A stretch of 64,000 nucleotides of DNA from Zobellia uliginosa (lineage in GTDB: Bacteria > Bacteroidota > Bacteroidia > Flavobacteriales > Flavobacteriaceae), in contig NZ_JAHKPY010000012.1 of NCBI RefSeq assembly GCF_018860745.1, positions 310,001 to 374,000 on the forward strand. Direction: 5' to 3'. Of this stretch, positions 35,141-44,956 are shown in pieces (position 1 is the stretch's first letter; every line of letters begins with the position of its first letter). The position numbers were made by a program, and so were the translations under genes. The notes under the pieces are model-generated. The model was given only the letters and a program-made list of their open reading frames with translations, was not told where the DNA came from and made no database searches.

Positions 35141-35956
35141 ATGAAAGTACTAGTTATAGGAGCCGGAAATATGGGATTAACATATGCAGAAGGCATGTCC
35201 AAATCAAAATTGCTCAACAAGAAGAATATTATGGTATTGGACAATTCCAAAGAAAAACTGAAAGAACTAAATGAAATTGCCCATTTTGATGCATTCAAGA
35301 AATTAGAAGAATGTGTTCCACAAGCAGATATTATTTTCATAGCCGTAAAGCCTTATCATGCTGCCGAGCTTTTTGAAACTATTAAACCTCTAGTGAATTC
35401 AGAGCAAATCTTAATTTCCATTATGGCCGGTATTACTATAGACACCATAAAGAGCCAAACAGGAATTAATAAGATTGTTCGTGCCATGCCCAATCTACCT
35501 GCAAAAGTCGGAAAAGGATTAACCTCTTATACCGCTTCGAGCCAAATTTCGAGGATTGAATTATTAACAGTGGAGAATTTACTGGACACAACCGGAAAGT
35601 CTATAAGGGTAAGCGATGAGAACTTCATAGATGCTTCTACAGGCATATCCGGTAGTGGTCCGGCATACGTATTTTACTTTATGCAAAGTATGATGGAGGC
35701 TGCTCTTCAAATGGGTTTTTCCAAGAAGGTATCCAGTGTACTGGTAAGCGAAACGTTCACGGGGGCTGTAGAACTGTTCAATCAAAACAATCTAAGCCCT
35801 AATACATGGATGGACCGCGTTGCAAGTAAAGGTGGCACCACACAAGCCGCTCTGGACTCTATGGATGACAATAATGTAAGTGAACTGATAAAAGAAGCTG
35901 CTTTTGCCGCATTTGATCGTGCCGTGGAAATGGGTAAGGAAGAACAAGATGCTTAA
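35141..35956 (+). CDS. proC: Pyrroline-5-carboxylate reductase
   Basis: This 271-residue enzyme makes proline from pyrroline-5-carboxylate with NAD(P)H. The N-terminal Rossmann motif is GAGNMG (residues 7-12), VKPYH lies near 70, and the C-terminal signature GSGPAYVFYFMQ with the later RVASKGGTTQAAL is complete. Length is standard. It has an ATG start and no close functional neighbour. Confidence 0.95.
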   Translation: MKVLVIGAGNMGLTYAEGMSKSKLLNKKNIMVLDNSKEKLKELNEIAHFDAFKKLEECVPQADIIFIAVKPYHAAELFETIKPLVNSEQILISIMAGITIDTIKSQTGINKIVRAMPNLPAKVGKGLTSYTASSQISRIELLTVENLLDTTGKSIRVSDENFIDASTGISGSGPAYVFYFMQSMMEAALQMGFSKKVSSVLVSETFTGAVELFNQNNLSPNTWMDRVASKGGTTQAALDSMDDNNVSELIKEAAFAAFDRAVEMGKEEQDA

Positions 35957-36221
35957 GCGTTTAGCCCATATGGGCAAATTTCTTTAGGTTAACTCTTATT
36001 TCTTTGAGCAATACTGATGGAATTAATAAAAACGGCAATTACGTGGCTAATTATAGAATAAACGGAACCTAGGAAAACACAGGAAAACAAGAAGTTTCTT
36101 ACATTTTATCGAAAAAATCAGTGTGTTTTAGATTAAATCCCGTTCTTGTCTGTATACCAAAGCAAAACAATTAACCTCGAGAAGCACCCTAAAATGGGAC
36201 CTCGCCCTTAATTAAAGCAAC

Positions 36222-36518
36222 ATGGCCACAAACTTTACTCCAAAAACAAAAACAATCAGAAAAACAAAATCCACTCATACTACAGAGAAATTAGTGGAGA
36301 AATTGTACCTGTTGAAACAAAAGTTTCAATCTTCCTATTACGGTAACTCCGATGGTAGAAAATACGAAAAAGCCCGTAATTTCAATATTAGATTAAGTAA
36401 CATCTTATTTGAAGCCAACCAAATGGCCTCAACACTGGAACTAGTTCCGAAAAGCGGCTATATTACTATTAACTCAGAAATTCAAAAGTTAGAGAAAGAG
36501 TTGAATGAACTTATATAG
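36222..36518 (+). CDS. Hypothetical protein, 98 aa
   Basis: This small cytoplasmic protein has a basic Thr/Lys-rich N-terminus (about residues 1-22) followed by mostly helical sequence (KLVEKLYLLKQKFQSS and similar). There is no signal peptide, membrane span or recognised motif. It stands alone: 265 nt after proC and 56 nt before the SanA/YdcF-like gene, with which it may be co-transcribed. Function unknown. Confidence 0.6.
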   Translation: MATNFTPKTKTIRKTKSTHTTEKLVEKLYLLKQKFQSSYYGNSDGRKYEKARNFNIRLSNILFEANQMASTLELVPKSGYITINSEIQKLEKELNELI

Positions 36519-36574
36519 TAGAAAATTTACATAGACATTCTTTTACCTATATTTATAGCTCACTTAAAAAATTT

Positions 36575-37210
36575 ATGAGAAAAAGGTACTATAAAATCGG
36601 TGGAGTACTCTTAGTCGCCCTTTTTCTTTTTATTTTGTTGTGCGATTTTATTATCAGCTCATCTGCTGAGGGCAAGACCTTTTCAGACACAAGTGAAATC
36701 TCAAAAAATAGAGTAGGCTTAGTACTTGGTACTTCCAAAAAACTAATTGGAGGGCTTCCGAATCCGTATTACACCTATCGCATTAAAGCAACCGTAGAAC
36801 TTTACGAGGCTAAAAAAATAGACTTTGTGCTGGTAAGTGGTGATAACGGCACACGTTATTATAACGAACCCAACACCTTTAAAAAAGACCTGATAAATAA
36901 AGGCATACCGGCAGAAAAAATTTTTTTAGATTTCGCAGGCTTCAGAACTTTAGATTCTATGGTAAGAGCCAAAGAGGTGTTTGGACTAAACAATGTTACA
37001 GTTATATCTCAAGAATTCCATAACCAAAGAGCTATCTACTTGGCCGAAAAGAAAGGCCTTGATGCTATTGGATATAATGCCAAGAGTATAACTGGCTCTC
37101 AAGGCCTTAAAGTTCACTTACGAGAGTATCTTGCAAGGGTTAAGGTTTTTATAGACCTAGCGCTCAATACCCAACCTAAATTTTTTGGTGAAAGCGTTGA
37201 AATAAAATAA
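36575..37210 (+). CDS. SanA/YdcF-like (DUF218) membrane protein
   Basis: This 211-residue protein has one N-terminal membrane helix (about residues 9-30) and a soluble DUF218 domain with VGLVLGTSK, VLVSGDNG and the acidic pocket residues of that fold. The closest known member is SanA, linked to envelope barrier function and vancomycin sensitivity at high temperature in E. coli; the enzyme activity of the family is unsettled. It is convergent with the PD40-OmpA gene with a 25-nt gap. Confidence 0.82.
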   Translation: MRKRYYKIGGVLLVALFLFILLCDFIISSSAEGKTFSDTSEISKNRVGLVLGTSKKLIGGLPNPYYTYRIKATVELYEAKKIDFVLVSGDNGTRYYNEPNTFKKDLINKGIPAEKIFLDFAGFRTLDSMVRAKEVFGLNNVTVISQEFHNQRAIYLAEKKGLDAIGYNAKSITGSQGLKVHLREYLARVKVFIDLALNTQPKFFGESVEIK

Positions 37211-37235
37211 CCGCCGATACACAATGTGGATTATT

Positions 37236-39173
37236 TTATTTACTTATATCGTCATAATTTTCTATTACAAAAAGTGTTCTAAGGTTCTGCTTATGTAAAA
37301 AGTCTAAACAATATACACCGTTTGTACAGTTATTGATGATTTTCTCTTCTCCATAGCCTACTGCCCTAGTGATATTGGTCGCTGAAACACCGTTAGCCAA
37401 CAAATACGCTTTAATGGCTTGAGATCGCTGCTCTGATATTCGTTTATTAGAGCTATTTCCTCCTTTACTATCTGTGTGAGTTTCTATTGAAATTCTTAAT
37501 TCAGGAAATTTCTTAATCGCATCAACCACTTTATCCAATTCAGGAGTCATCGCAATAGTTACGTTACTTTTACCGGTCTCAAAGAAAAAGTTATTGATAT
37601 TCAATACTTTCTTCCCTTCCTTCTCTTTTACAATATCACTTAACGAAGCTAGTTGCACCTGCAGTGGCTCCTTCTGTAGCTCTTCTAATTCCTTTGGATT
37701 ATAGGTTTCCCTGAAAGTAGAGTATCCATCCCTAATAATTTCCATAGATACTATATCGGTATAAGGAATTTCAACTTGATAGCTACCGTTGGTCTTCGTA
37801 ACCATTTGGGTAAGGATATTACCATTACTATCCAATACCCGAACTTCTGCTTCAGAAATTGGCTCATCATAAGGCGGCTTTACAACTTTTCCTTTAAAAA
37901 TAAGCGTACGTGGACCAGGTTTGTTTGCTATCTTAAACCCATATATATCATCATTTCCTTTACCCCCAGGTCTATTAGATGAGAAATAGCCCATTAGCTC
38001 GTGCCCTTCACTTTTACGAATGACAAACCCGAACTCATCATATTTTGAATTGATTCCTTCGCCTAAGTTTACAGGAATACTGAAAGAATTATCTGCCTGT
38101 ATGTTACTACGATATACATCCATTCCTCCAATACCGTAAAAAACATCTGATGAAAAGAAAAGACTATTATCGTAAACGAAAGGTGCAATTTCATTACCTG
38201 GCGTATTGATCCTTGGCCCCATATTAATTGGCTCTGACATTACTTGACCGTTGTTCGTAACTACATAATACAAATCTGTTCCACCATAACTATCATCAAA
38301 ATTAGCAGCAAAATATAAGCGTTCGCTTGCTTCATCGTAAAACGGATAATAAAAAGAAGTACTTAAATCTTTCAATAAAAAGCGAAATAGTCCTCCTTCA
38401 TAAGCCATACCAATTGCCAATGCATTTTTTCCTTTTTCATCAAAAGCTAGATTTTTTCCTTTAGCATTTGAAAGCACATAGTAAGTACCACCCGTTGTGC
38501 TAGAATAATACGGAGTAGATTTATGAAAAGGAGAGTCAGGAACCCCTTTATAAACACTTACATTACTTATATTACCCCCTTTTTCGATATCTGCTTCGTA
38601 GATATCTAAATAAGACTCTCCCGAAGGACCATAAATACGTTTTGACTTATTCTTCCTTCCACTGCTAAAGAGTAGTTTATCATCATGAAAAGCTGGAGAA
38701 AAATCAGAAAACTCGCTATTACCATCCAAAGTAAAAACAAAAAAACCGGCAGATTCCGTTTCCTTTCTTTCCAACAATTGATAGTTAAACTCGGCATTTT
38801 CCACCAATTCATTTTCAAGCGAATTACTCTTTGATTTCAAAAAAGCCTTAACTCTTTCTTGTTCGGATATTTTTGCTAAGCTCTGCAACATCTTATTAAA
38901 CCGATGTGCAGACATGATAGTATCATTCTTATTGATATCTAGATATAACTTGGAGGCTTTATTGTACTCACCTGTTTTGAAATAGGAGTCGGCTAAATTC
39001 AAAAGTTGATGATTGGATATAAACTTACCCTCCTGCATTTGTTTGTTATACTCGTTAATAGCATCGTCATAGGCATAACTATAGAAATAGTTATCGGCCT
39101 TAGATGTCTTTTCCTGTCCAAAAGAAAAACCTACGGCTAACGTAAAAAATAATATGAAGATTCTGAATTTCAT
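37236..39173 (-). CDS. OmpA family protein with TPR, PD40 and CarboxypepD_reg regions
   Basis: This 645-residue exported protein has a signal peptide (cleavage near FSFGQ), a TPR-like helical region at about 25-120, PD40/WD40-like blades at about 150-400 (SPAFHDDKLLFSSG, DLYYV), a short carboxypeptidase regulatory-like domain at about 425-500, and a C-terminal OmpA peptidoglycan-binding domain (ETHTDSKGG, SEQRSQA) at about 530-640. This set is typical of the T9SS-associated OmpA proteins. It is the last gene of the adhesin-PorP/SprF-OmpA operon, starting 9 nt after the PorP/SprF stop, and may anchor that complex to the cell wall. Confidence 0.88.
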   Translation of the reverse strand: MKFRIFILFFTLAVGFSFGQEKTSKADNYFYSYAYDDAINEYNKQMQEGKFISNHQLLNLADSYFKTGEYNKASKLYLDINKNDTIMSAHRFNKMLQSLAKISEQERVKAFLKSKSNSLENELVENAEFNYQLLERKETESAGFFVFTLDGNSEFSDFSPAFHDDKLLFSSGRKNKSKRIYGPSGESYLDIYEADIEKGGNISNVSVYKGVPDSPFHKSTPYYSSTTGGTYYVLSNAKGKNLAFDEKGKNALAIGMAYEGGLFRFLLKDLSTSFYYPFYDEASERLYFAANFDDSYGGTDLYYVVTNNGQVMSEPINMGPRINTPGNEIAPFVYDNSLFFSSDVFYGIGGMDVYRSNIQADNSFSIPVNLGEGINSKYDEFGFVIRKSEGHELMGYFSSNRPGGKGNDDIYGFKIANKPGPRTLIFKGKVVKPPYDEPISEAEVRVLDSNGNILTQMVTKTNGSYQVEIPYTDIVSMEIIRDGYSTFRETYNPKELEELQKEPLQVQLASLSDIVKEKEGKKVLNINNFFFETGKSNVTIAMTPELDKVVDAIKKFPELRISIETHTDSKGGNSSNKRISEQRSQAIKAYLLANGVSATNITRAVGYGEEKIINNCTNGVYCLDFLHKQNLRTLFVIENYDDISK

Positions 39174-39182
39174 AGTCTAATA

Positions 39183-40166
39183 TTAGAAAAATCTAGGCGT
39201 ATCAATTTGTTTTGGTTTTCCTTTTAAGCTCTTACTACTTCCACCAGAACCATCTCCCCTACCCAAATAAAACTTAAGAATAACCTCGTGTGAACCACTG
39301 CTGAATTCACCTAATGGAGTTGTGTTGTAATCATACGAATAACCAATAAAACTGCCATTGGTTATTTGAAAACCTACAAGTCCGCTTACTGCGCTACCTA
39401 AACGGTAAGAAGCACCTAAGGTGAACTTATCGTTATACATGAAGTTAGCACTTAGGTTCGTGTTTAACGGCGCACCGTTAATATAGTTCAGCAAAAATGC
39501 TGGCTTGAACTTTAGGGTTTCGGAAAAATCAAAAACATAACCCCCGATAAAATTGAACTGCAATTTATCTTCTATAATTGTAGCCACATCGTCATTATAG
39601 ATTCCATCTGTAAGGAAATTAGGTATTGACGCTCCCAAATACCAGATATCATCCTCGTATAAAAAGAAACCTGCACCTATAGTGGGATAAAATTTTGAAA
39701 TGGTTTCTCTACCTAAAATTGGTTCCCCGGGATTTTCGAACGTACCCTTTGAAAAATCTACATTCAAAAATGAACCTCCCGCATCCATACCAAAGGAAAG
39801 CTTTGCTTTGTCCGAAACATTAAACTGGTATGAATACGCTACTTCTACATAAGTCTGCGTAGATGGCCCCAGCTGATCGCTGATAATATTAAGACCTAAT
39901 CCTGTCTTCTCATTTGCAAAGGGTATGTTCGTTCCCAAGCGGATGGTTCGTGGCGTACCTTCAACATCTAACCATTGTGCACGATATGAAGCCGCAATTT
40001 CCGGATTCTGAACCGAGCCCACATAACCTGGGTTAAAACTACCTATATTATACATATACTGGGTATACTGAGGTTCTTTCTGCGCAAAACTATTTGCCGA
40101 AATGAACAATACACCTATAGTGAAGCAGATGTAACCGTAAAAGGATTTTAATGTTCTATACTGCAT
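39183..40166 (-). CDS. PorP/SprF family type IX secretion outer-membrane protein
   Basis: This 327-residue beta-barrel protein has a signal peptide ending SFAQK and the PorP/SprF opening QYTQYMYNIGSFNPGY. SprF-like proteins are partners needed to export or attach adhesins with a type B C-terminal domain. It is sandwiched 8 nt after the large adhesin and 9 nt before the OmpA-family gene, so all three are almost certainly one operon. Confidence 0.92.
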   Translation of the reverse strand: MQYRTLKSFYGYICFTIGVLFISANSFAQKEPQYTQYMYNIGSFNPGYVGSVQNPEIAASYRAQWLDVEGTPRTIRLGTNIPFANEKTGLGLNIISDQLGPSTQTYVEVAYSYQFNVSDKAKLSFGMDAGGSFLNVDFSKGTFENPGEPILGRETISKFYPTIGAGFFLYEDDIWYLGASIPNFLTDGIYNDDVATIIEDKLQFNFIGGYVFDFSETLKFKPAFLLNYINGAPLNTNLSANFMYNDKFTLGASYRLGSAVSGLVGFQITNGSFIGYSYDYNTTPLGEFSSGSHEVILKFYLGRGDGSGGSSKSLKGKPKQIDTPRFF

Positions 40167-40174
40167 TATCCGAA

Positions 40175-43100
40175 TTATCTTATAAGCTGAATCCAGCCTT
40201 TTTTAGTAGTATTTGTATCAAGGCCTTCTAACTCTTCTTGTAAGGTTATATTTAGAATATAGAAATATGTACCATCAGGTGACTGTTTACCTTCCCACAT
40301 TCCGTCCCAAATAACATCATCGGTCATTTGATCACCCTCAAAAACCACTTTTCCGTATCTATTGAAAATTTTAATATCGTAGACTAGATCTATAGGGGTT
40401 GATTCAAACTGTTTGTTAATTCTAAGTACATCATTAGTACCATCGTTATTAGGTGAGAACTGATTAAATACAATTCCTAATTCCGCATCACTTCTTTCTG
40501 AGACATTTACAACTGCCGTAGCTACATTATTTTCATATTTATCTTCGCTATCAACTGGAGAGGAACGTATGATTTCTGCTGTATTTTCAAACAGACCTGC
40601 TATTGGAAGCCCTACTCTAATTTCAAGAATAGCAACTTCATTTTTAATGAGCTCGGGTATAACCCAAACTCCCGTTTCTGGTGAATATTCCCCTTTATCC
40701 GCAGAATTACTTATATAAACAAAACCACTATCTGTTCGTGTAGAAATAGTATCCCGTACCTGAATATTAGAAATGGCATCTTCATTTGAAATGTTGGTTA
40801 TCTTTATTGTAAAGATGACCTCTTCTCCTACTAATGGATTTACTCTCTCCAGATTATTGAAAGGACTTCTGATGCTTAAGGTATCTTCTTCTTTAACGAT
40901 CCTTGCAAACTTCTCTAAAGCCAAATCTATACCTTCCGGAAGGTCTATATTCAAAGTAACCTCAGAAGTATCATTGTCAGGATTACTATCTACTGGAAAC
41001 GATTGCAATAATTCCGCTACGTTAGTATACGGACCTCCTTCTAAAACACCAACCGTAATAGTCAACGTTTCCGTACCGTCTGCCGGAATTTCAGCAATTG
41101 TCCATTCGCCGGCGGCCAAATCATAACTACCATCCGTAGCGCTGTGTGATTTGTATTCAAAGCCCGTTTCGAGCATCTCTCCAACAGTAACATTACGAGC
41201 AACCCTATCGGATAAATTATTTACGGTTAAAGTAAAAATAACTTCATCTCCCGCAACGGCCTCTTGTTTATCTACGGTTTTTACTACTTCAAGATCAATA
41301 GGTGTAGGATCACAGTTTGCATTATTGATATCTGGATCACAAGCATCTAGTGGATTAGTTCCATCAATTTCTTCCTGTCCGTCCGTAATACCATCTTCAT
41401 CCGTATCACAAAGTCCGTTTGAATTATCCGGTATACAGGCATTGTTGTTACCAGGGTCCGCTTGATCCATTACACCATCACTATCGGTATCCAGCACACT
41501 AGACTCTAAAGCATCTATTATACCATCTCCGTCTTCATCCAAAGGATTTGTGGGATCATCTCCTACTTCCTCTCCGTCACTTATACCATCACCATCACTA
41601 TCCGCATTATTTGGATCAGTGCCAAGGTTAGATTCCAGCCCACCTAACAAACCATCGCCATCATCATCCGTATCACAACTGCTAACCGAGATAGTTACCT
41701 CGCTTGTGTCATTCTCACAAGGTAATTGGGCATCAGTAGTTGTAAATGTAAACACGTACGTTCCATTAGCTAGACCTTGAAAATCCACAACACTTTCGGC
41801 ATCAGGAACTACATTGGCCGGACCGGAAGTCCATGCCCATGTACCTGCACTTGCGGTTTCTGAAAATGTAGTATCCAAGTCTAATGTGGTTGTACCAAAT
41901 GCAGCATCATTACAAGACGATCCATTTTCTGGACTTCCCGTATTTACAGGAGGTAAAATAACAGCATCTACTTTGATGCGAGGCGATTTACAAGTATTGG
42001 CTACTGCCTCTACGTAATAGGATGTTGTGCGTGTTAAAGCACTAACAGTGAAGTCTGACCCTGTTCCTAATGAGGCACCGCCTGTTGCTCGTGAATACCA
42101 ATTAATAGTTGCATCTAGTGTTGCCGTAGCACTTAACACAACTTCTCCCGGACCACATCTAGTATCTCCGGATGGAGTCCCGATAATCTCTGGCGTTTCG
42201 TTTTGAACCAATGTTAATGTTAATGTAGGCCCCTCACATTTTTCCACTGTATCATAATAAAATGCATAATAAGTCCCTGGTAAAGGATCATTAATCTGAT
42301 TGTTAGGAACAGGGCTTTCTATAGGATCATTTGAGTTGAACGCCCATCTTAACACGGTACCGGCCGGGGCATCACCCACAATATAATCATTTAATGAAGT
42401 TGTAATGTCATCACAAAAAGTACGCGTTATTGTTGTATCTAAAGTAGGAGGTACTTTGGCTGCACATTTATTACAATCATCAACCTTGATAGTTACTGAT
42501 TTAGATTCGTTAACACAGGGATCTACAGCTCCCGTAGTTGTATACGTAAACACATAATCCCCTTTCGCTTGTCCTTCAAAATTGACAACATTATCCGCAC
42601 CTATAGTTGGTGTAGTACTACCAGGAACTGTTCCAACGGCCCAAGCACCTGCCGTTTGACCAGAAATTATTGTATCAAGGTCTAAACTATTAACACCTAA
42701 AGTGGCATCTGCATTATTACATAACGGCGCAGCGGGTGGGGTAATGGTACCTGCCGATGGTGAACTACTTTGTGTTATAGTTAAAGTTGCAAAGTTTTCA
42801 CTAGCGCAATTATTAGGTTCGTCCCAGAAAAAAGCATAGTAAGTTCCTGGTTCACTTACAGGGCTATCATCTATTCTAGAAGTCCAATCAGATTGAAGTA
42901 GTAAATCTGTATTGTTGGTGGTCCATATTAAGAATGCACCTGTAGGTCTAGCTCCATCGTAATAATTATCCAATCCTACAGTAAAATCATCACAAAAAGC
43001 ATCTGTAGTTGCATTCAATACTGGAGCAGCAACACCAGCAGCACAATCATTATCTTCAATAGTAACGGTTCGTTGGGCTATTGCCGTTTGAACGTAGTTA

Positions 43101-43855
43101 AATTGTGTAGTATTACTAGGATTTCCTAATGTTAACGTAACGGTTTCATCAGGCTCAGTAATAGCATCATCAACTGTTAAAATATTCAATGCCCTCGCCA
43201 AGGTTGCAGTTGCCGCTGGTGGACTTGAAGGAAAAGTAAACGTCGCCTGACCTTGAGTGGTAAAATCATCTGTAATTGTTGCACTACCCCCTAAAGTGTA
43301 AGGTATTGTAATTTCTGTTCCTGTAGCATTAACCTTATCCAACCTAAGCACGTATCGTCCTCGAACAGTACCTTCCTCTGCCGCATCAGCCTCTGTGGTC
43401 GTAAGCGTAAAAGTACCTACATCATTATCTGCAATAGTAAACGTAACCGAATTTGAAGCGGTTATGGTTCCATTGGAAACATTGGTAATGGTAACAATAA
43501 TAGTTTCATCAAGCTCAATAAGTTCATCATCAAATATATTAACATCAACAGTCACACTTGGTTTAGCAAGAGTTAAATTATACGTTTTGGTAAGCGTCTG
43601 GAAATCATCCGTTTCCGTAGCAGTTCCCGTTACACCTATAGTAACGGCTGTGGCAAGAAAGCCTCCTGTTCTACTAATCGTAAAAGAACTACCGGCACCT
43701 CCTTCCGCTGGTTCTCCAGGCGCTCGGGTAATAGAAGTTTGCTGAGCATTGGACACAGAGCCAACACACAAGAACAAAAACAATAGGAGAATAATACCTT
43801 TACCTTGAATTCCTAAACTATGGGTAAAGCAAGCTTTTTTCTTTTTCAATTTCAT
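40175..43855 (-). CDS. Large Calx-beta/DUF11 adhesin with type B (CHU_C) sorting domain
   Basis: This 1226-residue surface protein begins with a signal peptide (cleavage near VSNAQ). Two Calx-beta-like repeats span about residues 40-270 (each with a DNDxG-type motif). Several Cys-containing Ig-like units follow (about 270-720), then a TSP3-like Asp-rich calcium region (about 722-850, DSDGDGISDGEE), then two DUF11-type domains (about 850-960 and 975-1110). The last 95 residues are a gliding motility-associated CHU_C domain (NQFSPNNDGTNDVL, IFNRYGKVVF, SPDGTYFYIL), which targets it to the type IX system. The adjacent PorP/SprF gene is its expected partner. A promoter-like pair lies 37 nt upstream. 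Confidence 0.9.
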   Translation of the reverse strand: MKLKKKKACFTHSLGIQGKGIILLLFLFLCVGSVSNAQQTSITRAPGEPAEGGAGSSFTISRTGGFLATAVTIGVTGTATETDDFQTLTKTYNLTLAKPSVTVDVNIFDDELIELDETIIVTITNVSNGTITASNSVTFTIADNDVGTFTLTTTEADAAEEGTVRGRYVLRLDKVNATGTEITIPYTLGGSATITDDFTTQGQATFTFPSSPPAATATLARALNILTVDDAITEPDETVTLTLGNPSNTTQFNYVQTAIAQRTVTIEDNDCAAGVAAPVLNATTDAFCDDFTVGLDNYYDGARPTGAFLIWTTNNTDLLLQSDWTSRIDDSPVSEPGTYYAFFWDEPNNCASENFATLTITQSSSPSAGTITPPAAPLCNNADATLGVNSLDLDTIISGQTAGAWAVGTVPGSTTPTIGADNVVNFEGQAKGDYVFTYTTTGAVDPCVNESKSVTIKVDDCNKCAAKVPPTLDTTITRTFCDDITTSLNDYIVGDAPAGTVLRWAFNSNDPIESPVPNNQINDPLPGTYYAFYYDTVEKCEGPTLTLTLVQNETPEIIGTPSGDTRCGPGEVVLSATATLDATINWYSRATGGASLGTGSDFTVSALTRTTSYYVEAVANTCKSPRIKVDAVILPPVNTGSPENGSSCNDAAFGTTTLDLDTTFSETASAGTWAWTSGPANVVPDAESVVDFQGLANGTYVFTFTTTDAQLPCENDTSEVTISVSSCDTDDDGDGLLGGLESNLGTDPNNADSDGDGISDGEEVGDDPTNPLDEDGDGIIDALESSVLDTDSDGVMDQADPGNNNACIPDNSNGLCDTDEDGITDGQEEIDGTNPLDACDPDINNANCDPTPIDLEVVKTVDKQEAVAGDEVIFTLTVNNLSDRVARNVTVGEMLETGFEYKSHSATDGSYDLAAGEWTIAEIPADGTETLTITVGVLEGGPYTNVAELLQSFPVDSNPDNDTSEVTLNIDLPEGIDLALEKFARIVKEEDTLSIRSPFNNLERVNPLVGEEVIFTIKITNISNEDAISNIQVRDTISTRTDSGFVYISNSADKGEYSPETGVWVIPELIKNEVAILEIRVGLPIAGLFENTAEIIRSSPVDSEDKYENNVATAVVNVSERSDAELGIVFNQFSPNNDGTNDVLRINKQFESTPIDLVYDIKIFNRYGKVVFEGDQMTDDVIWDGMWEGKQSPDGTYFYILNITLQEELEGLDTNTTKKGWIQLIR

Positions 43856-43891
43856 AACTGTCCTTTGAACAAAAATTCAAATTCACAGCAA

Positions 43892-43922
43892 ATAAAGTAG
43901 GTCGTGGCTAAATGGGCGTCAA
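43892..43922 (-). promoter_or_regulatory. Candidate promoter for the adhesin operon
   Basis: On the minus strand TTG (43920-43922) and TACTTTAT (43892-43899) are exactly 20 nt apart; the second differs from TAnnTTTG by its final base. It would give a leader of about 30 nt. Confidence 0.4.
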
Positions 43923-44007
43923 TATTACTAAAAAAATCGTCCACAACCGTAATTTTAGGGTTAAATCAAGGTTTTATGGACGAACTACATCATATACGGA
44001 TAAAACA

Positions 44008-44895
44008 TCAACTTGGGATATCTGCCGACTGACTTTTTGCCTCAGGCGCTATCTTTCTAACTAGGCCTTGAAGTACTTTTCCTGGCCCCACCTCAATAAA
44101 CAAAGAGGCTCCGTCTTTTACCATATTTTCTACACTTTGTGTCCATTTTACAGGGGCCGTAAGCTGAGAAATAAGATTCTTCTGAATTTCCGTTGCATCT
44201 GTCACGGCAACCGTAGTTACATTTTGATATACAGGACAATTGGGTACGGCAAAATTTGTATTCTCTATTGCTGCCGCCAATTCTTCCCTAGCCGGCTCCA
44301 TTAAAGGTGAATGGAACGCACCGCCCACAGGAAGCACCAAAGCTCTTCTGGCACCTGCTTCTTTCATATTCACACAGGCTGCTTCTATAGCTTCTACTTC
44401 TCCAGAAATCACCAATTGTCCAGGACAGTTATAGTTTGCAGCAACCACGACACCCGGTGTCTCATTACAAATTTTTTCAACCAAAGCATCTTCCAATCCC
44501 AAAACCGCAGCCATTGTACTAGGTTGAAGTTCACAAGCTTTCTGCATTGCTAAAGCGCGCTGTGAAACCAATTTCAACCCATCTTCAAAACCTAAGGCCC
44601 CATTAGCTACCAAGGCTGAAAACTCACCCAAGGAGTGGCCTGCAACCATATCCGGCTTAAAGCTGTCCCCCATAACTTTACTTAAGATAACGGAGTGCAA
44701 AAATATGGCCGGCTGGGTAACCTTTGTTTGTTTTAAATCTTCAGGAGTGCCCTGAAACATGACATCCGTAATTGAGAAACCAAGAATATCATTTGCTTTT
44801 TCAAACAATTCTTGAGCTAAGGGATATTTTTCGTACAGGTCTAAGCCCATACCTACAAACTGCGCTCCTTGACCAGGAAATATATATGCGTTCAT
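44008..44895 (-). CDS. fabD: Malonyl CoA-ACP transacylase
   Basis: This 295-residue enzyme transfers malonyl from CoA to acyl carrier protein to feed fatty acid synthesis. GQGAQ begins at residue 8, the nucleophile Ser88 is in GHSLGE, and His195 is in GAFHSPLM, the standard positions. The ATG at 44895 is preferred over an in-frame TTG at 44904. It follows the carbonic anhydrase-like gene by 61 nt. Confidence 0.96.
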   Translation of the reverse strand: MNAYIFPGQGAQFVGMGLDLYEKYPLAQELFEKANDILGFSITDVMFQGTPEDLKQTKVTQPAIFLHSVILSKVMGDSFKPDMVAGHSLGEFSALVANGALGFEDGLKLVSQRALAMQKACELQPSTMAAVLGLEDALVEKICNETPGVVVAANYNCPGQLVISGEVEAIEAACVNMKEAGARRALVLPVGGAFHSPLMEPAREELAAAIENTNFAVPNCPVYQNVTTVAVTDATEIQKNLISQLTAPVKWTQSVENMVKDGASLFIEVGPGKVLQGLVRKIAPEAKSQSADIPS

Positions 44896-44956
44896 TCTTA
44901 TCAATTTTTAATGCCTGCAAAAATAACAAATTAAGTTCAAGTCCCAAGTACAGTAC

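Noticed and set aside
35964-35975. 12-bp palindrome GCCCATATGGGC after proC
   Set aside because: It has a tiny loop and no T-run close enough to be a convincing terminator; kept only as a note.
36066-36087. Tandem repeat of AGGAAAACA
   Set aside because: Two copies of a 10-nt AT-rich unit in an intergenic stretch can arise by chance.
41151-41465. Plus-strand frame opposite the adhesin gene
   Set aside because: It reads as Ser/Val/Thr-rich mirror sequence of the repetitive adhesin; the adhesin frame has signal peptide, domains and sorting signal.
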